Of a stretch of DNA of 23,875 bases, positions 15,386 to 23,439 are shown piece by piece (positions within the stretch are counted from its first letter, which is position 1; the number at the start of each line of letters is the position of its first letter). The stretch is from JAVBLQ01 sp031553435. Lineage in GTDB: Bacteria; Bacteroidota; Bacteroidia; Bacteroidales; Azobacteroidaceae. Where the stretch lies: assembly GCA_031553435.1 (NCBI GenBank), contig JAVBLQ010000102.1, forward strand, positions 1 through 23,875, given 5' to 3'. Under the pieces are notes generated by a model that saw only the letters and a list, made by a program, of their open reading frames with translations, was not told the DNA's origin and did no database searches. Made by a program: the position numbers and the translations under genes.

Positions 15386-15758
15386 ATCTGTATGTATTTA
15401 ATGGCGGATAAAAAGCATCCTCAATATGTTCGATGTCAAAATTCGGGTAATTTCCGGTGATTGAAATCAAGTCAAACCTGATAGATAGATCTATGTCGAA
15501 AATTTTAACATACATGTCTGCGGCCTGAACAATATGCCTGATTTTTTGATTGTCGAGGGCTTCCTGTGGAGAGGTGAGTGGAACTCCTGATCGTGTTTTC
15601 ACTTCTGCAATTACCAATTCGTCTTGAAAACAAGCAACGATATCAAGCTCGTATCTTCCTTTTCTCCAGTTGATGTGACGGATCTCGTATCCTTTGTCTT
15701 TCAAAAAGGCGATGGCAGCTTCTTCGCCCTCTTTTCCTACAATATTGTGTTCGGCCAT
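15384..15758 (-). CDS. yraN: YraN family (UPF0102) nuclease-like protein
   Basis: The protein has 124 residues. It starts MAEHNIVGKEGEEAAIAFLK, then GYEIRHINWRKGRYELDIVA (23-42), LVIAEVKTR (48-56) and, at the end, DIEHIEDAFYPP. Asp39 and Glu52-x-Lys54 form the restriction-endonuclease-like site of the UPF0102 family, whose cellular role is not settled (DNA repair or transfer has been suggested). A minus-strand -7 box TATATTTG at 15774-15781 lies just upstream. Orientation matches the MmcQ/YjbR and birA genes, but a palindromic repeat separates them. Confidence 0.92.
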   Translation of the reverse strand: MAEHNIVGKEGEEAAIAFLKDKGYEIRHINWRKGRYELDIVACFQDELVIAEVKTRSGVPLTSPQEALDNQKIRHIVQAADMYVKIFDIDLSIRFDLISITGNYPNFDIEHIEDAFYPPLNTYR

Positions 15759-15773
15759 GGAAAAATATTTTCA

Positions 15774-15781
15774 CAAATATA
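15774..15781 (-). promoter_or_regulatory. -7 box of yraN
   Basis: On the minus strand this reads TATATTTG, 15 bases before the yraN ATG. No clear -33 element is visible. Confidence 0.45.
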
Positions 15782-15827
15782 GCGTTTTCTTTTTTTATTT
15801 GAGAATAACCACTTATTTTTGTGACCG

Positions 15828-16055
15828 ATGAAAAAAGGTAAAAAAAATTCACGACTTGTACCCACTCGTCCCCGGACAAACAAAATAACTTTTCTTCTGA
15901 ATGATGAGGAAAGTAAGTTCGTTCGCAATTACCTGGAAAAAAGTAAAATCACCAATCGTTCACATTGGTTGAGAGAAACTATCATCAGTCATATTTTCAA
16001 AAAACTCGATGAAGACTATCCTACTTTATTCAACGAAAAAGAAATGAGGGGATGA
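15828..16055 (+). CDS. Small ribbon-helix-helix-like protein
   Basis: The protein has 75 residues and a very basic N-terminus (MKKGKKNSRLVPTRPRTNK). It continues with a short strand (ITFLLNDEE), a helix (SKFVRNYLEKS), then NRSHWLRETIISHIFKKL, the order of a ribbon-helix-helix DNA-binding unit. Its stop overlaps the tadA start (ATGA), so the two are translationally coupled. A -7-like TATTTTTG at 15814-15821 is only 6 bases from the ATG, which may mean a very short leader. The RHH assignment is by eye; it could instead be an RNA-binding or relaxosome-like accessory protein. Confidence 0.6.
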   Translation: MKKGKKNSRLVPTRPRTNKITFLLNDEESKFVRNYLEKSKITNRSHWLRETIISHIFKKLDEDYPTLFNEKEMRG

Positions 16056-16495
16056 ATTTTATCCTGAATGATGAATATTTCATGAAGCAAGCCCTGAATG
16101 AAGCAAAAATAGCTTTTGGGAAAGGAGAAGTGCCTGTGGGAGCAGTTGTTGTGTCGCAAGGTAGAATTATTGCCCGGGCTCATAATCTGACGGAAACACT
16201 CAACGATGTCACTGCTCATGCTGAAATGCAGGCTATTACCGCCGCTGCATCTGTACTTGGAGGAAAATATCTGACGGATTGTACTTTATATGTAACGCTG
16301 GAGCCTTGTGCAATGTGTGCTGGAGCCATCGGTTGGGCGCAATTTGAAAAAATAGTATTTGGAGCTTCGGACGAAAAACGTGGATTTCATCGATATGCGC
16401 CGGAAAGTTTGCATCCCAAAACAAAAGTTGTACAAGGAGTTTTGGCCGGTGAATCTGAAACTTTAATGAAAGAGTTTTTCAGGAATAAAAGATAG
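16052..16495 (+). CDS. tadA: tRNA-specific adenosine deaminase (nucleoside deaminase)
   Basis: This zinc enzyme converts A34 to inosine in the tRNA-Arg(ACG) anticodon. The protein has 147 residues. The zinc/catalytic motifs are HAE (56-58, with Glu58 as proton shuttle) and PCAMC (85-89). EVPVGAVVV (26-34) and the GASDEKRGF segment are typical of TadA rather than cytosine or guanine deaminases, though a guanine-deaminase-like activity cannot be ruled out. It overlaps the upstream small gene by four bases and converges with the DUF4834 gene, with only three bases between the stops. Confidence 0.9.
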   Translation: MNFILNDEYFMKQALNEAKIAFGKGEVPVGAVVVSQGRIIARAHNLTETLNDVTAHAEMQAITAAASVLGGKYLTDCTLYVTLEPCAMCAGAIGWAQFEKIVFGASDEKRGFHRYAPESLHPKTKVVQGVLAGESETLMKEFFRNKR

Positions 16496-16498
16496 ATT

Positions 16499-16777
16499 TT
16501 ACGAATCTTTGTCTTTTATCTCTTCAAAATCCACATATTCACCCTCATCTTCTGCCGATTCGAAAAGTTTTCTGGTGATCTTTTCCTGAGGATCTTCCGG
16601 AGAATTGTTATTCTGTTTTTTTCTGGTATTTTGATGAGTTTGATTTGAATTGCTCTGACTATTATTGTTGTTGTAATTGCTGAAGAAAATACGACGAATT
16701 CCCTGGAACAAAGAAAATCCCAACAAAAAAGACGCCAGAAGGAAAAATAAAACTATTGCCAATAAAAATTTAAACAT
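16499..16777 (-). CDS. DUF4834 small membrane protein
   Basis: The protein has 92 residues. One membrane helix (FLLAIVLFFLLASFLLGFSL, 4-23) is followed by an Asn/Gln/Ser-rich low-complexity linker and an acidic tail (EDEGEYVDFEEIKDKD). This matches the small Bacteroidota DUF4834 family, function unknown. It has a divergent promoter facing DUF4271-hemD. The tail motif EGEYVDFEEI is the conserved part and may be a docking site (inference). Confidence 0.75.
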   Translation of the reverse strand: MFKFLLAIVLFFLLASFLLGFSLFQGIRRIFFSNYNNNNSQSNSNQTHQNTRKKQNNNSPEDPQEKITRKLFESAEDEGEYVDFEEIKDKDS

Positions 16778-16803
16778 CGAATTTGGTTTTATTAAATCAC
16801 ATG

Positions 16804-16833
16804 CAAAGTTAGCATTTTGTATATGAAAACAAA
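16804..16833 (-). promoter_or_regulatory. Promoter of the DUF4834 gene
   Basis: On the minus strand TTTG (16830-16833) is 18 bases before the -7 box TAACTTTG (16804-16811), which lies 26 bases before the ATG. It overlaps the opposite promoter for DUF4271-hemD, so the two could compete for polymerase. Confidence 0.65.
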
Positions 16834-16847
16834 GTTTTGTACCTTTG
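16816..16847 (+). promoter_or_regulatory. Promoter of the DUF4271-hemD group
   Basis: TTTG (16816-16819), a 20-base spacer and TACCTTTG (16840-16847). The predicted 5' UTR is about 110 bases and contains the repeat at 16877-16955. Confidence 0.7.
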
Positions 16848-16876
16848 CTTTCACAATTTTTCAGGATTTAATTGCC

Positions 16877-16955
16877 GGTTACGAGTTACAGCTCACTGAC
16901 CACTGATTATAAGCTTCATTTCTCGTAACCTGTAACTCGTAACCTGTAACTCGTA
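16877..16955. repeat. Palindromic repeat built on a CTCGTAACCTGTAAC word
   Basis: GGTTACGAGTTACAG (16877-16891) is perfectly complementary to 16930-16944. The right side is about 2.5 tandem copies of a 15-base unit, starting at 16922, 16937 and 16952. It lies in the predicted 5' UTR of the DUF4271 gene, ending about 12 bases before the ATG, so it could affect translation. Confidence 0.85.
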
Positions 16956-16966
16956 ACTAAAGAAAC

Positions 16967-17857
16967 ATGCCTTCTGCTTCACTGAGTCAAGATTCAACGA
17001 TACAAGATTCCGCATATAATCCGGCATCTACTTATACTTTTCCTTCAAAGACTATAGAGGTTCATGACACCATTGCTTTGCCATGGAAGATTTGCACGGT
17101 GGAAGTTTCCAGGCTGCATTCCGGACAGACAGGCTATGCAGGTGAAAGGATTGAGAATGATAATATGGCTTACGATTTCTTTTTCCTGACCTTTTTAACT
17201 TGCTTTTTTCTTATTGCATTTGTTTTTGCTAAAGGAAAGAAGAATATTGCATTGATGTCTAATGTATTATTTTCTTCAAAAAGCAGACAGAGCATTTTTT
17301 TCGAAACAACAGGTAAAGACCTGAGAGATAAATTTCTACTTGTTTTGCAGTTTGCTATTATTATGTCTGTTTTTTTCTTTATTTGGCAAAAAGATATTTA
17401 TAATGACAGTCACAATGCAGAGATAAATATTGTCCAATCCATATTAATTATCCTGGCTTTTTTTGTTGTTATTTTCATCTATATGGGTTATAAGTGGTTG
17501 TCAACGTGGATCATCTCAAAGATATTCTTTAATGAAAACAGTTTTGAAAATTGGAAGGAAACATACACTGCAATGGTTTGCTTGGGAGGGATTGCTATCT
17601 TTATTCCGGTTTTACTCTTGTATTACATACCAATCGGTCAGTTTTACGACTATATACTTATCATTTTATGTTTTTTTATCAGTCGGTTGCTAATTATTCA
17701 CAAATCTTTTGTTCTATTCTTTCCAAAAATTAACCAAATTCTGTATTTAATTTTGTACCTTTGCACCCAAGAAATTATACCATTGTTTTTATTGTATAAA
17801 GGCTTGATGGTTTTGTTTAACATGATGGTGGATAAGACAACAACTTTATGGATTTGA
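16967..17857 (+). CDS. DUF4271 multi-span membrane protein
   Basis: The protein has 296 residues. A polar N-terminal region (1-70) is followed by roughly seven hydrophobic helices: about 69-87, 121-140, 155-180, 199-218, 222-240, 253-268 and 267-285. The ending IIPLFLLYKGLMVL fits DUF4271, a Bacteroidota family of unknown function usually placed before hemD. The last 10 bases overlap hemD, so the two are translationally coupled; a role in haem synthesis or transport is inference from that link. A further TACCTTTG at 17756-17763 inside the gene might be a secondary promoter for hemD. Confidence 0.8.
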   Translation: MPSASLSQDSTIQDSAYNPASTYTFPSKTIEVHDTIALPWKICTVEVSRLHSGQTGYAGERIENDNMAYDFFFLTFLTCFFLIAFVFAKGKKNIALMSNVLFSSKSRQSIFFETTGKDLRDKFLLVLQFAIIMSVFFFIWQKDIYNDSHNAEINIVQSILIILAFFVVIFIYMGYKWLSTWIISKIFFNENSFENWKETYTAMVCLGGIAIFIPVLLLYYIPIGQFYDYILIILCFFISRLLIIHKSFVLFFPKINQILYLILYLCTQEIIPLFLLYKGLMVLFNMMVDKTTTLWI

Positions 17858-18609
17858 AAATAAAAAAAATTTTGGTGTCGCAACCGAAACCCACAACTGA
17901 GAAGTCTCCTTATTTTGAAATTGCAGAAAAATATGGGATAGAGATCAATTTTCGTCCTTTTATCAAAGTAGAAGGACTTTCTGCTAAAGATTTCAGAGCT
18001 CAACGAATCAATATTTTAGATCATACTGCTATAATTTTTACAGCAAGGACAGCTGTCGATCATTTTTTTAATTTATGTGAAGAAATGAGGGTTCAGATTC
18101 CGGAAACGATGAAGTATTTTTGTGTAACAGAAGCTATTGCAGTTTATTTACAAAAATACATCATTTACAGAAAAAGAAAGATTTTTTTCAGCGCCACGGG
18201 AAAAGTGGAAGATTTGATGACTCCGATCAACAAACACAATAAAGAAAATTATCTTGTTCCGGTTTCTGACGTACACAAAGACGATTTGTTGCATCTGCTG
18301 GATAATAAAAAAATTAAATATTCGAAAGCAGTTATGTATAAAACTGTGAGTAATGATTTTACTCCTGAAGAAAAATTCGATTATGATCTTTTATTGTTCT
18401 TTTCACCGGCAGGAATTTCTTCATTATTGAAGAATTTTCCCAATTTTGAACAGAAAGATATAAAAATCGGATGTTTCGGACCTTCTACGGCACAGGCTGT
18501 CAAAGATGCCGGACTTCATCTGGACATTGAAGCTCCGAGCAAAGAGGCCCCCTCGATGACTGCCGCCCTGGAAAATTATTTGAAAGATATTTCGCAAAAC
18601 GGGAAATAA
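17848..18609 (+). CDS. hemD: Uroporphyrinogen-III synthase
   Basis: This cytoplasmic enzyme closes and inverts ring D of hydroxymethylbilane to make uroporphyrinogen III, on the way to haem and cobalamin. The protein has 253 residues. It shows the two alternating-domain halves: IIFTARTAVDHFF (62-74) in the first, and LLLFFSPAGISSLL (181-194), then IGCFGPSTAQAVKDAGL (207-223), in the second. Sequence is poorly conserved in this family, but SPAGISSL and GPSTAQA are recognisable. It overlaps the DUF4271 gene and is followed by a palindromic repeat, then rnpA. Confidence 0.88.
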   Translation: MDLKIKKILVSQPKPTTEKSPYFEIAEKYGIEINFRPFIKVEGLSAKDFRAQRINILDHTAIIFTARTAVDHFFNLCEEMRVQIPETMKYFCVTEAIAVYLQKYIIYRKRKIFFSATGKVEDLMTPINKHNKENYLVPVSDVHKDDLLHLLDNKKIKYSKAVMYKTVSNDFTPEEKFDYDLLLFFSPAGISSLLKNFPNFEQKDIKIGCFGPSTAQAVKDAGLHLDIEAPSKEAPSMTAALENYLKDISQNGK

Positions 18610-18616
18610 TAATTTT

Positions 18617-18700
18617 AGAGTGAAGAACTAAGAACTAAGAGTGAAGAATTTTTTTTCGTGCGTAAGCCCAATTCTTCACTTTTAATTCTTAGTTTTTCTC
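18617..18700. repeat. Palindromic repeat built on an AAGAACT / GTGAAGAATT word
   Basis: The arms at 18626-18650 and 18670-18694 are inverted copies with 23 of 25 positions matching. The word AGAACTA is repeated in tandem in the left arm. The loop is about 19 bases. It fills the gap between hemD and rnpA. Confidence 0.85.
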
Positions 18701-18709
18701 TATTTAAAT

Positions 18710-19096
18710 ATGTACGAACAAAAGAATACACTTAAAAAGGAGGAACGTGTTTCCGGCAAAAAAGACATCGACCGTTTGTTTGCCGAAGGCGAATCTTTTC
18801 TTTCCTATCCTTTGCGTGTAGTTTATTTGTTGGAAAAAAGCGAAGATCCGAAAGCTGCCATTTTAGTCAATGTCTCTAAAAAAAAGTTCAAACAAGCTAC
18901 CAAAAGAAACAGACTGAAGCGTTTGATGCGCGAATCTTATCGCTTGAATAAGATGGAATTGCTTGACATATCGAAATCTTCTCAAACCACTCTTTTTGTT
19001 GCGTTCCTGTATATTGCACATGAAATGAAAACTTATCAGGAAGTGGAAAAAGGAATGAAAAAAGCGCTGAATCTGCTTCAAAGTAAATTGTCGTGA
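18710..19096 (+). CDS. rnpA: Ribonuclease P protein component
   Basis: This protein binds the RNase P RNA and helps process tRNA 5' ends. It has 128 residues, near normal. Motifs are LKKEERVSGKKDIDRLFAEG near the start, AAILVNVSKKKFKQATKRNR (44-63), then LKRLMRESYRLNK, the conserved RNR/KRxxRE basic helix. It overlaps yidD by four bases (GTGA), the conserved rnpA-yidD pairing. rpmH, usually upstream in other bacteria, is absent here, as is common in Bacteroidota. Confidence 0.95.
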   Translation: MYEQKNTLKKEERVSGKKDIDRLFAEGESFLSYPLRVVYLLEKSEDPKAAILVNVSKKKFKQATKRNRLKRLMRESYRLNKMELLDISKSSQTTLFVAFLYIAHEMKTYQEVEKGMKKALNLLQSKLS

Positions 19097-19314
19097 AAAA
19101 ATTCTTTTCCTTTATCATATTGATCCCGGTTTATTTTTATCGTTATTGTATCTCTCCGATGAAACCGCCGACATGCAGGTATGCGCCGACCTGTTCGGAA
19201 TATGCTATTGAAGCCGTGAAAAAACATGGTCCGATAAAAGGTTTGATACTGGCAACAAAACGGATTTTACGATGCCATCCCTGGGGTGGGAGTGGGTATG
19301 ATCCGGTGCCGTAA
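19093..19314 (+). CDS. yidD: Membrane protein insertion efficiency factor
   Basis: The protein has 73 residues, with a GTG start overlapping the rnpA stop. An amphipathic N-terminus (FSFIILIPVYFYRYCISPM) precedes the signature PPTCRYAPTCSEYAIEAVKK (25-44) and RILRCHPWGGSGYDPVP. It helps YidC-dependent insertion of proteins into the inner membrane. Three family cysteines (28, 34, 60) are present. Confidence 0.95.
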   Translation: MKKFFSFIILIPVYFYRYCISPMKPPTCRYAPTCSEYAIEAVKKHGPIKGLILATKRILRCHPWGGSGYDPVP

Positions 19315-19332
19315 GCCAAGTTATAGCAAATA

Positions 19333-19989
19333 ATGATGTTTGTCGATATTCATACACATAATATTTGTAAAGAAAAAGATGTCGTTTCTATCCTTCACAG
19401 AGATGCCAATGAGTTTCACTGCCATTGTGGAATGGATTTACAACATACTTTTTATTCTTTAGGATTACATCCCTGGAAGATAAAAGAGTATAGTTGGTCT
19501 AAGGATATCGATTTTATTGAAAAAAATTCCATATTCAATAACGTAAAAGCTATTGGGGAATGTGGTTTGGACAAACTTTGCGATATTCCGATGCAATTGC
19601 AGGAAAAAGTATTCATTGCTCAGATACTGATCAGTGAAAAGCTTTGTAAACCTTTAATTATCCATTGTGTTAAGGCCTTTGATGAAATCATTGCAATAAA
19701 AAAAGATTTTTGTCCCAGACAAGCCTGGATTATTCATAGCTTCAGGGGAAAACCGCAACAAGCGGAACAATTGATAAAACATGGCTTTTTCCTTTCTTTC
19801 GGAACAAAATTTAATGAGAATTCACTGTTGGCAACTCCTTTAGAAAGATTATTTTTGGAAACAGATGATGTTGAGAACGGGAATATTAAAGAGCATTATA
19901 AAAATATTGCCGAAACCGTTGACGTTTCGGTTGATGAATTAGTTTTACAAATAGATAGAAATCTGAAATTATCCGGAATATTGTTTTAA
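19333..19989 (+). CDS. TatD family metal-dependent hydrolase
   Basis: The protein has 218 residues, shorter than E. coli TatD (about 260), as usual for this Bacteroidota subgroup. Metal-binding residues are FVDIHTHN (His7, His9), IGECGLD (Glu76), PLIIHC (His111), IIHSF (His135) and LFLETDD (Asp178). LGLHPW (44-48) is also typical. Expected to be a cytoplasmic 3'-5' DNase or related hydrolase. It begins 18 bases after yidD and is probably in the same transcript. A start at the second Met is equally possible. Confidence 0.88.
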   Translation: MMFVDIHTHNICKEKDVVSILHRDANEFHCHCGMDLQHTFYSLGLHPWKIKEYSWSKDIDFIEKNSIFNNVKAIGECGLDKLCDIPMQLQEKVFIAQILISEKLCKPLIIHCVKAFDEIIAIKKDFCPRQAWIIHSFRGKPQQAEQLIKHGFFLSFGTKFNENSLLATPLERLFLETDDVENGNIKEHYKNIAETVDVSVDELVLQIDRNLKLSGILF

Positions 19990-19994
19990 AATAC

Positions 19995-20002
19995 TACCTT
20001 TG
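19995..20002 (+). promoter_or_regulatory. -7 box of tyrS
   Basis: TACCTTTG lies 30 bases before the tyrS ATG and just after the TatD stop. No clear -33 element. A fragment of the ATTGAAAAT-type repeat follows it. Confidence 0.5.
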
Positions 20003-20031
20003 CAAGTTCAATTTTCAACTTCCAATTAATT

Positions 20032-21324
20032 ATGAATTTCGTAGAAGAATTAAAATGGCGGGGCATGATTCACGATATAATGCCCGGCGCCGAAGAGCAG
20101 TTGCAGAAAGAGATGACATCGGCTTATGTAGGCATTGATCCTACAGCTGATTCCTTACATATCGGACATTTGGTGAGTGTAATGATGTTGAAACATTTTC
20201 AGAGAGCAGGACATCGCCCTATTGCTTTGGTTGGAGGAGCTACGGGGATGATTGGTGATCCTTCGGGCAAGTCCTTGGAAAGAAATCTGCTGGACGAAAA
20301 AACATTACGCCACAATCAGGAATGTATCAAAAAACAATTGGCAAAATTCCTTGATTTTGAATCGAAAGCTCCGAATAAAGCAGAGTTGGTCAACAACTAT
20401 GATTGGATGAAAGATATTTCATTTCTTGATTTTATTCGTGATGTGGGAAAACATATTACTGTCAATTATATGATGGCTAAGGATTCTGTCAAAAAACGAT
20501 TGACGGGAGAAGCTACCGATGGTATGTCTTTCACGGAATTTACTTACCAACTGGTGCAAGGATACGATTTTTTGCATTTGTACAGTCAATATAATTGTAA
20601 AATACAAATGGGAGGTTCTGACCAGTGGGGAAATATCACCACAGGAACAGAATTAATTCGCAGGAAAACCGGCGGAGAAGCTTTTGCTTTGACCTGCCCT
20701 TTGATTACCAAAGCAGATGGAGGAAAATTCGGAAAAACCGAATCAGGAAATGTTTGGCTGGACAAGAGATATACTTCGCCTTATAAATTCTATCAATTCT
20801 GGTTGAATGTAAGCGATGAAGATGCAGCTAAATACATCAAAATATTTACGGCTTTGAGTAAAGATGAAATCGATGCTTTGATCAAAGAGCAAACAGAAGC
20901 ACCGCATCTTCGTCCGTTACAAAAACGACTAGCCAAAGAAGTGACTGTTATGGTACATTCCGAAGAAGACTATAATGCTGCGGTTGAGGCTTCTGCTATC
21001 CTTTTTGGGAGTTCGACTTCCGATGCGTTAAAAAAGTTGGATGAAGATACATTGCTGGCTGTTTTTGAAGGAGTGCCTCAGTTTGAAATCTCCAAAAATG
21101 ATTTGGCGCAAGGAATTAAAGCCGTTGATTTGTTGGCGGAAAAAACAACTGTATTTCCTTCCAAAGGAGAAATGAGAAAAACGGTTCAGGCTGGAGGCGT
21201 TTCCATCAATAAAGAAAAATTGGAGAATTTCGAACAAATCATAGATTCTTCTTTATTGTTGAATGGCAGTTATATATTGGCACAAAAAGGAAAGAAGAAC
21301 TATTTTCTGCTGATTGCAAGATAA
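20032..21324 (+). CDS. tyrS: Tyrosine--tRNA ligase
   Basis: This class I synthetase charges tRNA-Tyr. The protein has 430 residues. The ATP-binding motifs are HIGHL (43-47) and KFGKT (232-236, the KMSKS equivalent). YVGIDPTADSLHIGH (32-46) and GGSDQWGNITTG are characteristic of TyrS. The C-terminal part from about 350, with FPSKGEMRKTVQAGGVSINK, is an S4-type RNA-binding domain. All catalytic motifs are intact. It has its own -7 box and is followed by tRNA-Gln. Confidence 0.96.
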   Translation: MNFVEELKWRGMIHDIMPGAEEQLQKEMTSAYVGIDPTADSLHIGHLVSVMMLKHFQRAGHRPIALVGGATGMIGDPSGKSLERNLLDEKTLRHNQECIKKQLAKFLDFESKAPNKAELVNNYDWMKDISFLDFIRDVGKHITVNYMMAKDSVKKRLTGEATDGMSFTEFTYQLVQGYDFLHLYSQYNCKIQMGGSDQWGNITTGTELIRRKTGGEAFALTCPLITKADGGKFGKTESGNVWLDKRYTSPYKFYQFWLNVSDEDAAKYIKIFTALSKDEIDALIKEQTEAPHLRPLQKRLAKEVTVMVHSEEDYNAAVEASAILFGSSTSDALKKLDEDTLLAVFEGVPQFEISKNDLAQGIKAVDLLAEKTTVFPSKGEMRKTVQAGGVSINKEKLENFEQIIDSSLLLNGSYILAQKGKKNYFLLIAR

Positions 21325-21423
21325 ATCGCTTAATATATATCAAAATGAAGACATGTTTTGAAACAATAAATTATTGTCTTTCAATAGTATGCATTGTTTT
21401 GAGATAAAAATCCGAATAAAACA

Positions 21424-21454
21424 TTTGCAAGTTTCCCAAAAAGCAGTATCTTTG
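21424..21454 (+). promoter_or_regulatory. Promoter of tRNA-Gln
   Basis: TTTG (21424-21427), a 19-base spacer and TATCTTTG (21447-21454), 27 bases before the tRNA. Confidence 0.75.
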
Positions 21455-21481
21455 CAGCGCTTTTGAATAAAAGCATAGGAT

Positions 21482-21552
21482 TGTCCCATGGTGTAGTGGT
21501 AGCACATCTGATTTTGGTTCAGCCAGCCTAGGTTCGAGTCCTGGTGGGACAA
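21482..21552 (+). tRNA. tRNA-Gln (anticodon TTG)
   Basis: The acceptor TGTCCCA pairs with TGGGACA, discriminator A. The D arm is GTGT...GCAC. The anticodon loop TTTTGGT gives anticodon TTG. The anticodon stem TCTGA/TCAGC has four pairs and a T-C mismatch at the outermost position (27-43). The T arm is CTAGG-TTCGAGT-CCTGG. CCA is not encoded. Confidence 0.93.
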
Positions 21553-21570
21553 CATACAAAGAATGTAAAT

Positions 21571-21604
21571 GCCTGATTTTCAATAGTGAAAGTCGGGCGT
21601 TTTT
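21571..21604 (+). terminator. Intrinsic terminator of tRNA-Gln
   Basis: GCCTGATTTTC (21571-21581) pairs over 11 positions, with two G-T pairs, to GAAAGTCGGGC (21588-21598), followed by a T-run. Confidence 0.8.
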
Positions 21605-21689
21605 GTTATGTGGGACGAATAATTTCGTTTTGATGAAAAATGAGTTTTATTGATCATTTTGTTAGCCTGGCTTTCATCAAAATAGTATT

Positions 21690-23288
21690 TCAATCGTATA
21701 AATGTATTTGAAATTCTCCGGTTACCTCTATTTCTTTTACAAAATATTTATCATGGGAAATAACGATCAGACTTCCTTGATAATTTTTTATTGTTTGTGT
21801 CAGGATATTCAAGCTGGAGATGTCCAGGTTGTTTGTTGGTTCGTCTAATATAATTAAATCCGGAGTTTGATTGCTGATCATGAGGCAACAGAGGTATAAT
21901 CTCATTTTTTCACCTCCGCTAAGTTTTTTACAGTTTTTGTTCCATGTGTCTGACGGAAATAAAAAGCGGTTCAGGCGTAATTTTACTTCATGCTCTTCCA
22001 GTTTTTTCAAGTTGTATTTTTCTGCAAGTTGTTCGATTGTACAATCTTCGTCAACTTGTGAGTAATTCTGATCTAAATAAATTAGGTTAATATTGGCGCG
22101 TTTAATTTCTCCACAGGAAGGAAGGAGCGAGCCTGTCAATAATTGGATAAGGGTAGTTTTTCCACTCCCGTTATCTCCTTGCAAATGAATCCTGTCATTG
22201 CTGAAAAGTTTGAAATCCAGCGGGTTTTTCCATAACAACGCATCCTGGTGGTAACTAAAATTAATATGTTTGGCTTCAATCAACAATTTGCCGGCATGAA
22301 GAGATGTATTGTCGAAATCCAATTTTAGCTCCTTTAATCTTTCTTTTTGTTGTCTCAGCTCCGATAGTTTGGATTGACTGTTTTGAATGATTTCAGCGTG
22401 TTTGTCTTTTAATCGTGAAGCTGTAGTTTCTGCCGAGTCGCGCAAGGTATTTCGCATGATACGTGGCACTTGTATTTTATTTTTTTCGCCTTGTTGCGAT
22501 GTGCGTTTTTCCTGGCGTTGTTTCACCTCCTGCGCTTGTTTACGGGCAAGACGAAGTGTTTTTTCCTGTTCGTGAATACTATCACTCAAAGCGTTTTGTT
22601 CAATTTCTTTTTGTTCTTTATAAAATGAATAATTTCCTCCATACAACCGGATTCCCTGTTCAGACAATTCGTAGGTTGTCTGCAATTGATTCAGTAATAT
22701 TATGTCGTGGCTCACAACAACAATTGTTGCTTTGCTCAGAGCAATATATTGGTATAGCAATTCCCGGTTTGTTTGGTCAAGATGATTTGTTGGCTCGTCA
22801 AGTAGAATAATTTTCGGAGAATGGATAAGCAACCCGGATAAAAAGACTTTTGTCTTTTCACCGCCACTTAGGTTATCTATCTGCATATCGAGTTTGATGT
22901 GAGGCAGATTCCAATAAGCGAGGGCGGTTGTACATCTGAACTCTATTTCCCAATCATCGTCTAAAGTGTCATAATCAGATTGAGAAATACTTCCTTTCGT
23001 AATAGCGTCTAGTGCAGATAATTTGTCCTTGACATCCAATGCTTCCGCTATACTTTTATCAAGTCTACCTGTATGTTGTGCGATATAATAAGGTTGTGAA
23101 GTGGATATAATATTTCCTTCAACAGGTTGCAAGTGCCCGGACATAAGCTTCAACAGTGTAGATTTGCCGATTCCGTTATTGCCTACGATAGAAACTTTAT
23201 CTTTCTCTTTGACAGAAAAATTTAAATGATCGAATATGGAAAATTGACTGGAATAGTGATAGGACAGATCACGTATGATAATACTCAT
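21690..23288 (-). CDS. ABC-F family ATPase
   Basis: I take the ATG at 23288 (532 residues, starting MSIIIRDLSYHY). A longer start at 23318 lacks the conserved beginning. Two ABC modules are seen: Walker A GNNGIGKS (36-43), signature LSGGEK (140-145), Walker B with DEPTNHLD (164-171) and switch SHD (193-195); then GDNGSGKT (371-378), LSGGEK (456-461), DEPTNNLD (482-489) and SHD (511-513). The linker (about 225-330) is long, charged and helical. There are no membrane segments, so this is a ribosome-acting ABC-F protein rather than a transporter. It could be a housekeeping translation factor or an antibiotic-protection factor; the sequence alone does not decide. Confidence 0.88.
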   Translation of the reverse strand: MSIIIRDLSYHYSSQFSIFDHLNFSVKEKDKVSIVGNNGIGKSTLLKLMSGHLQPVEGNIISTSQPYYIAQHTGRLDKSIAEALDVKDKLSALDAITKGSISQSDYDTLDDDWEIEFRCTTALAYWNLPHIKLDMQIDNLSGGEKTKVFLSGLLIHSPKIILLDEPTNHLDQTNRELLYQYIALSKATIVVVSHDIILLNQLQTTYELSEQGIRLYGGNYSFYKEQKEIEQNALSDSIHEQEKTLRLARKQAQEVKQRQEKRTSQQGEKNKIQVPRIMRNTLRDSAETTASRLKDKHAEIIQNSQSKLSELRQQKERLKELKLDFDNTSLHAGKLLIEAKHINFSYHQDALLWKNPLDFKLFSNDRIHLQGDNGSGKTTLIQLLTGSLLPSCGEIKRANINLIYLDQNYSQVDEDCTIEQLAEKYNLKKLEEHEVKLRLNRFLFPSDTWNKNCKKLSGGEKMRLYLCCLMISNQTPDLIILDEPTNNLDISSLNILTQTIKNYQGSLIVISHDKYFVKEIEVTGEFQIHLYD

Positions 23289-23393
23289 AAATACACAATT
23301 AATAGTTGCCTGTAACAACAGGTTGTTAAACTGACATGTTTATTTCACTCTATTAATTGTTTATTTTCATCGGATCAATGTTAGATTAGGTTG

Positions 23394-23401
23394 CAAAGAT
23401 A
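23394..23401 (-). promoter_or_regulatory. -7 box of the ABC-F gene
   Basis: On the minus strand this reads TATCTTTG. A TTTG is present 24 bases upstream (23426-23429), longer than the usual spacing. The predicted leader is about 100 bases and could hold attenuation elements, as in some antibiotic-responsive ABC-F genes, but I see no clear hairpin or leader peptide. Confidence 0.5.
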
Positions 23402-23439
23402 TGTATAATTTTGAGAATATAGAGACAAAAATTAATTTT

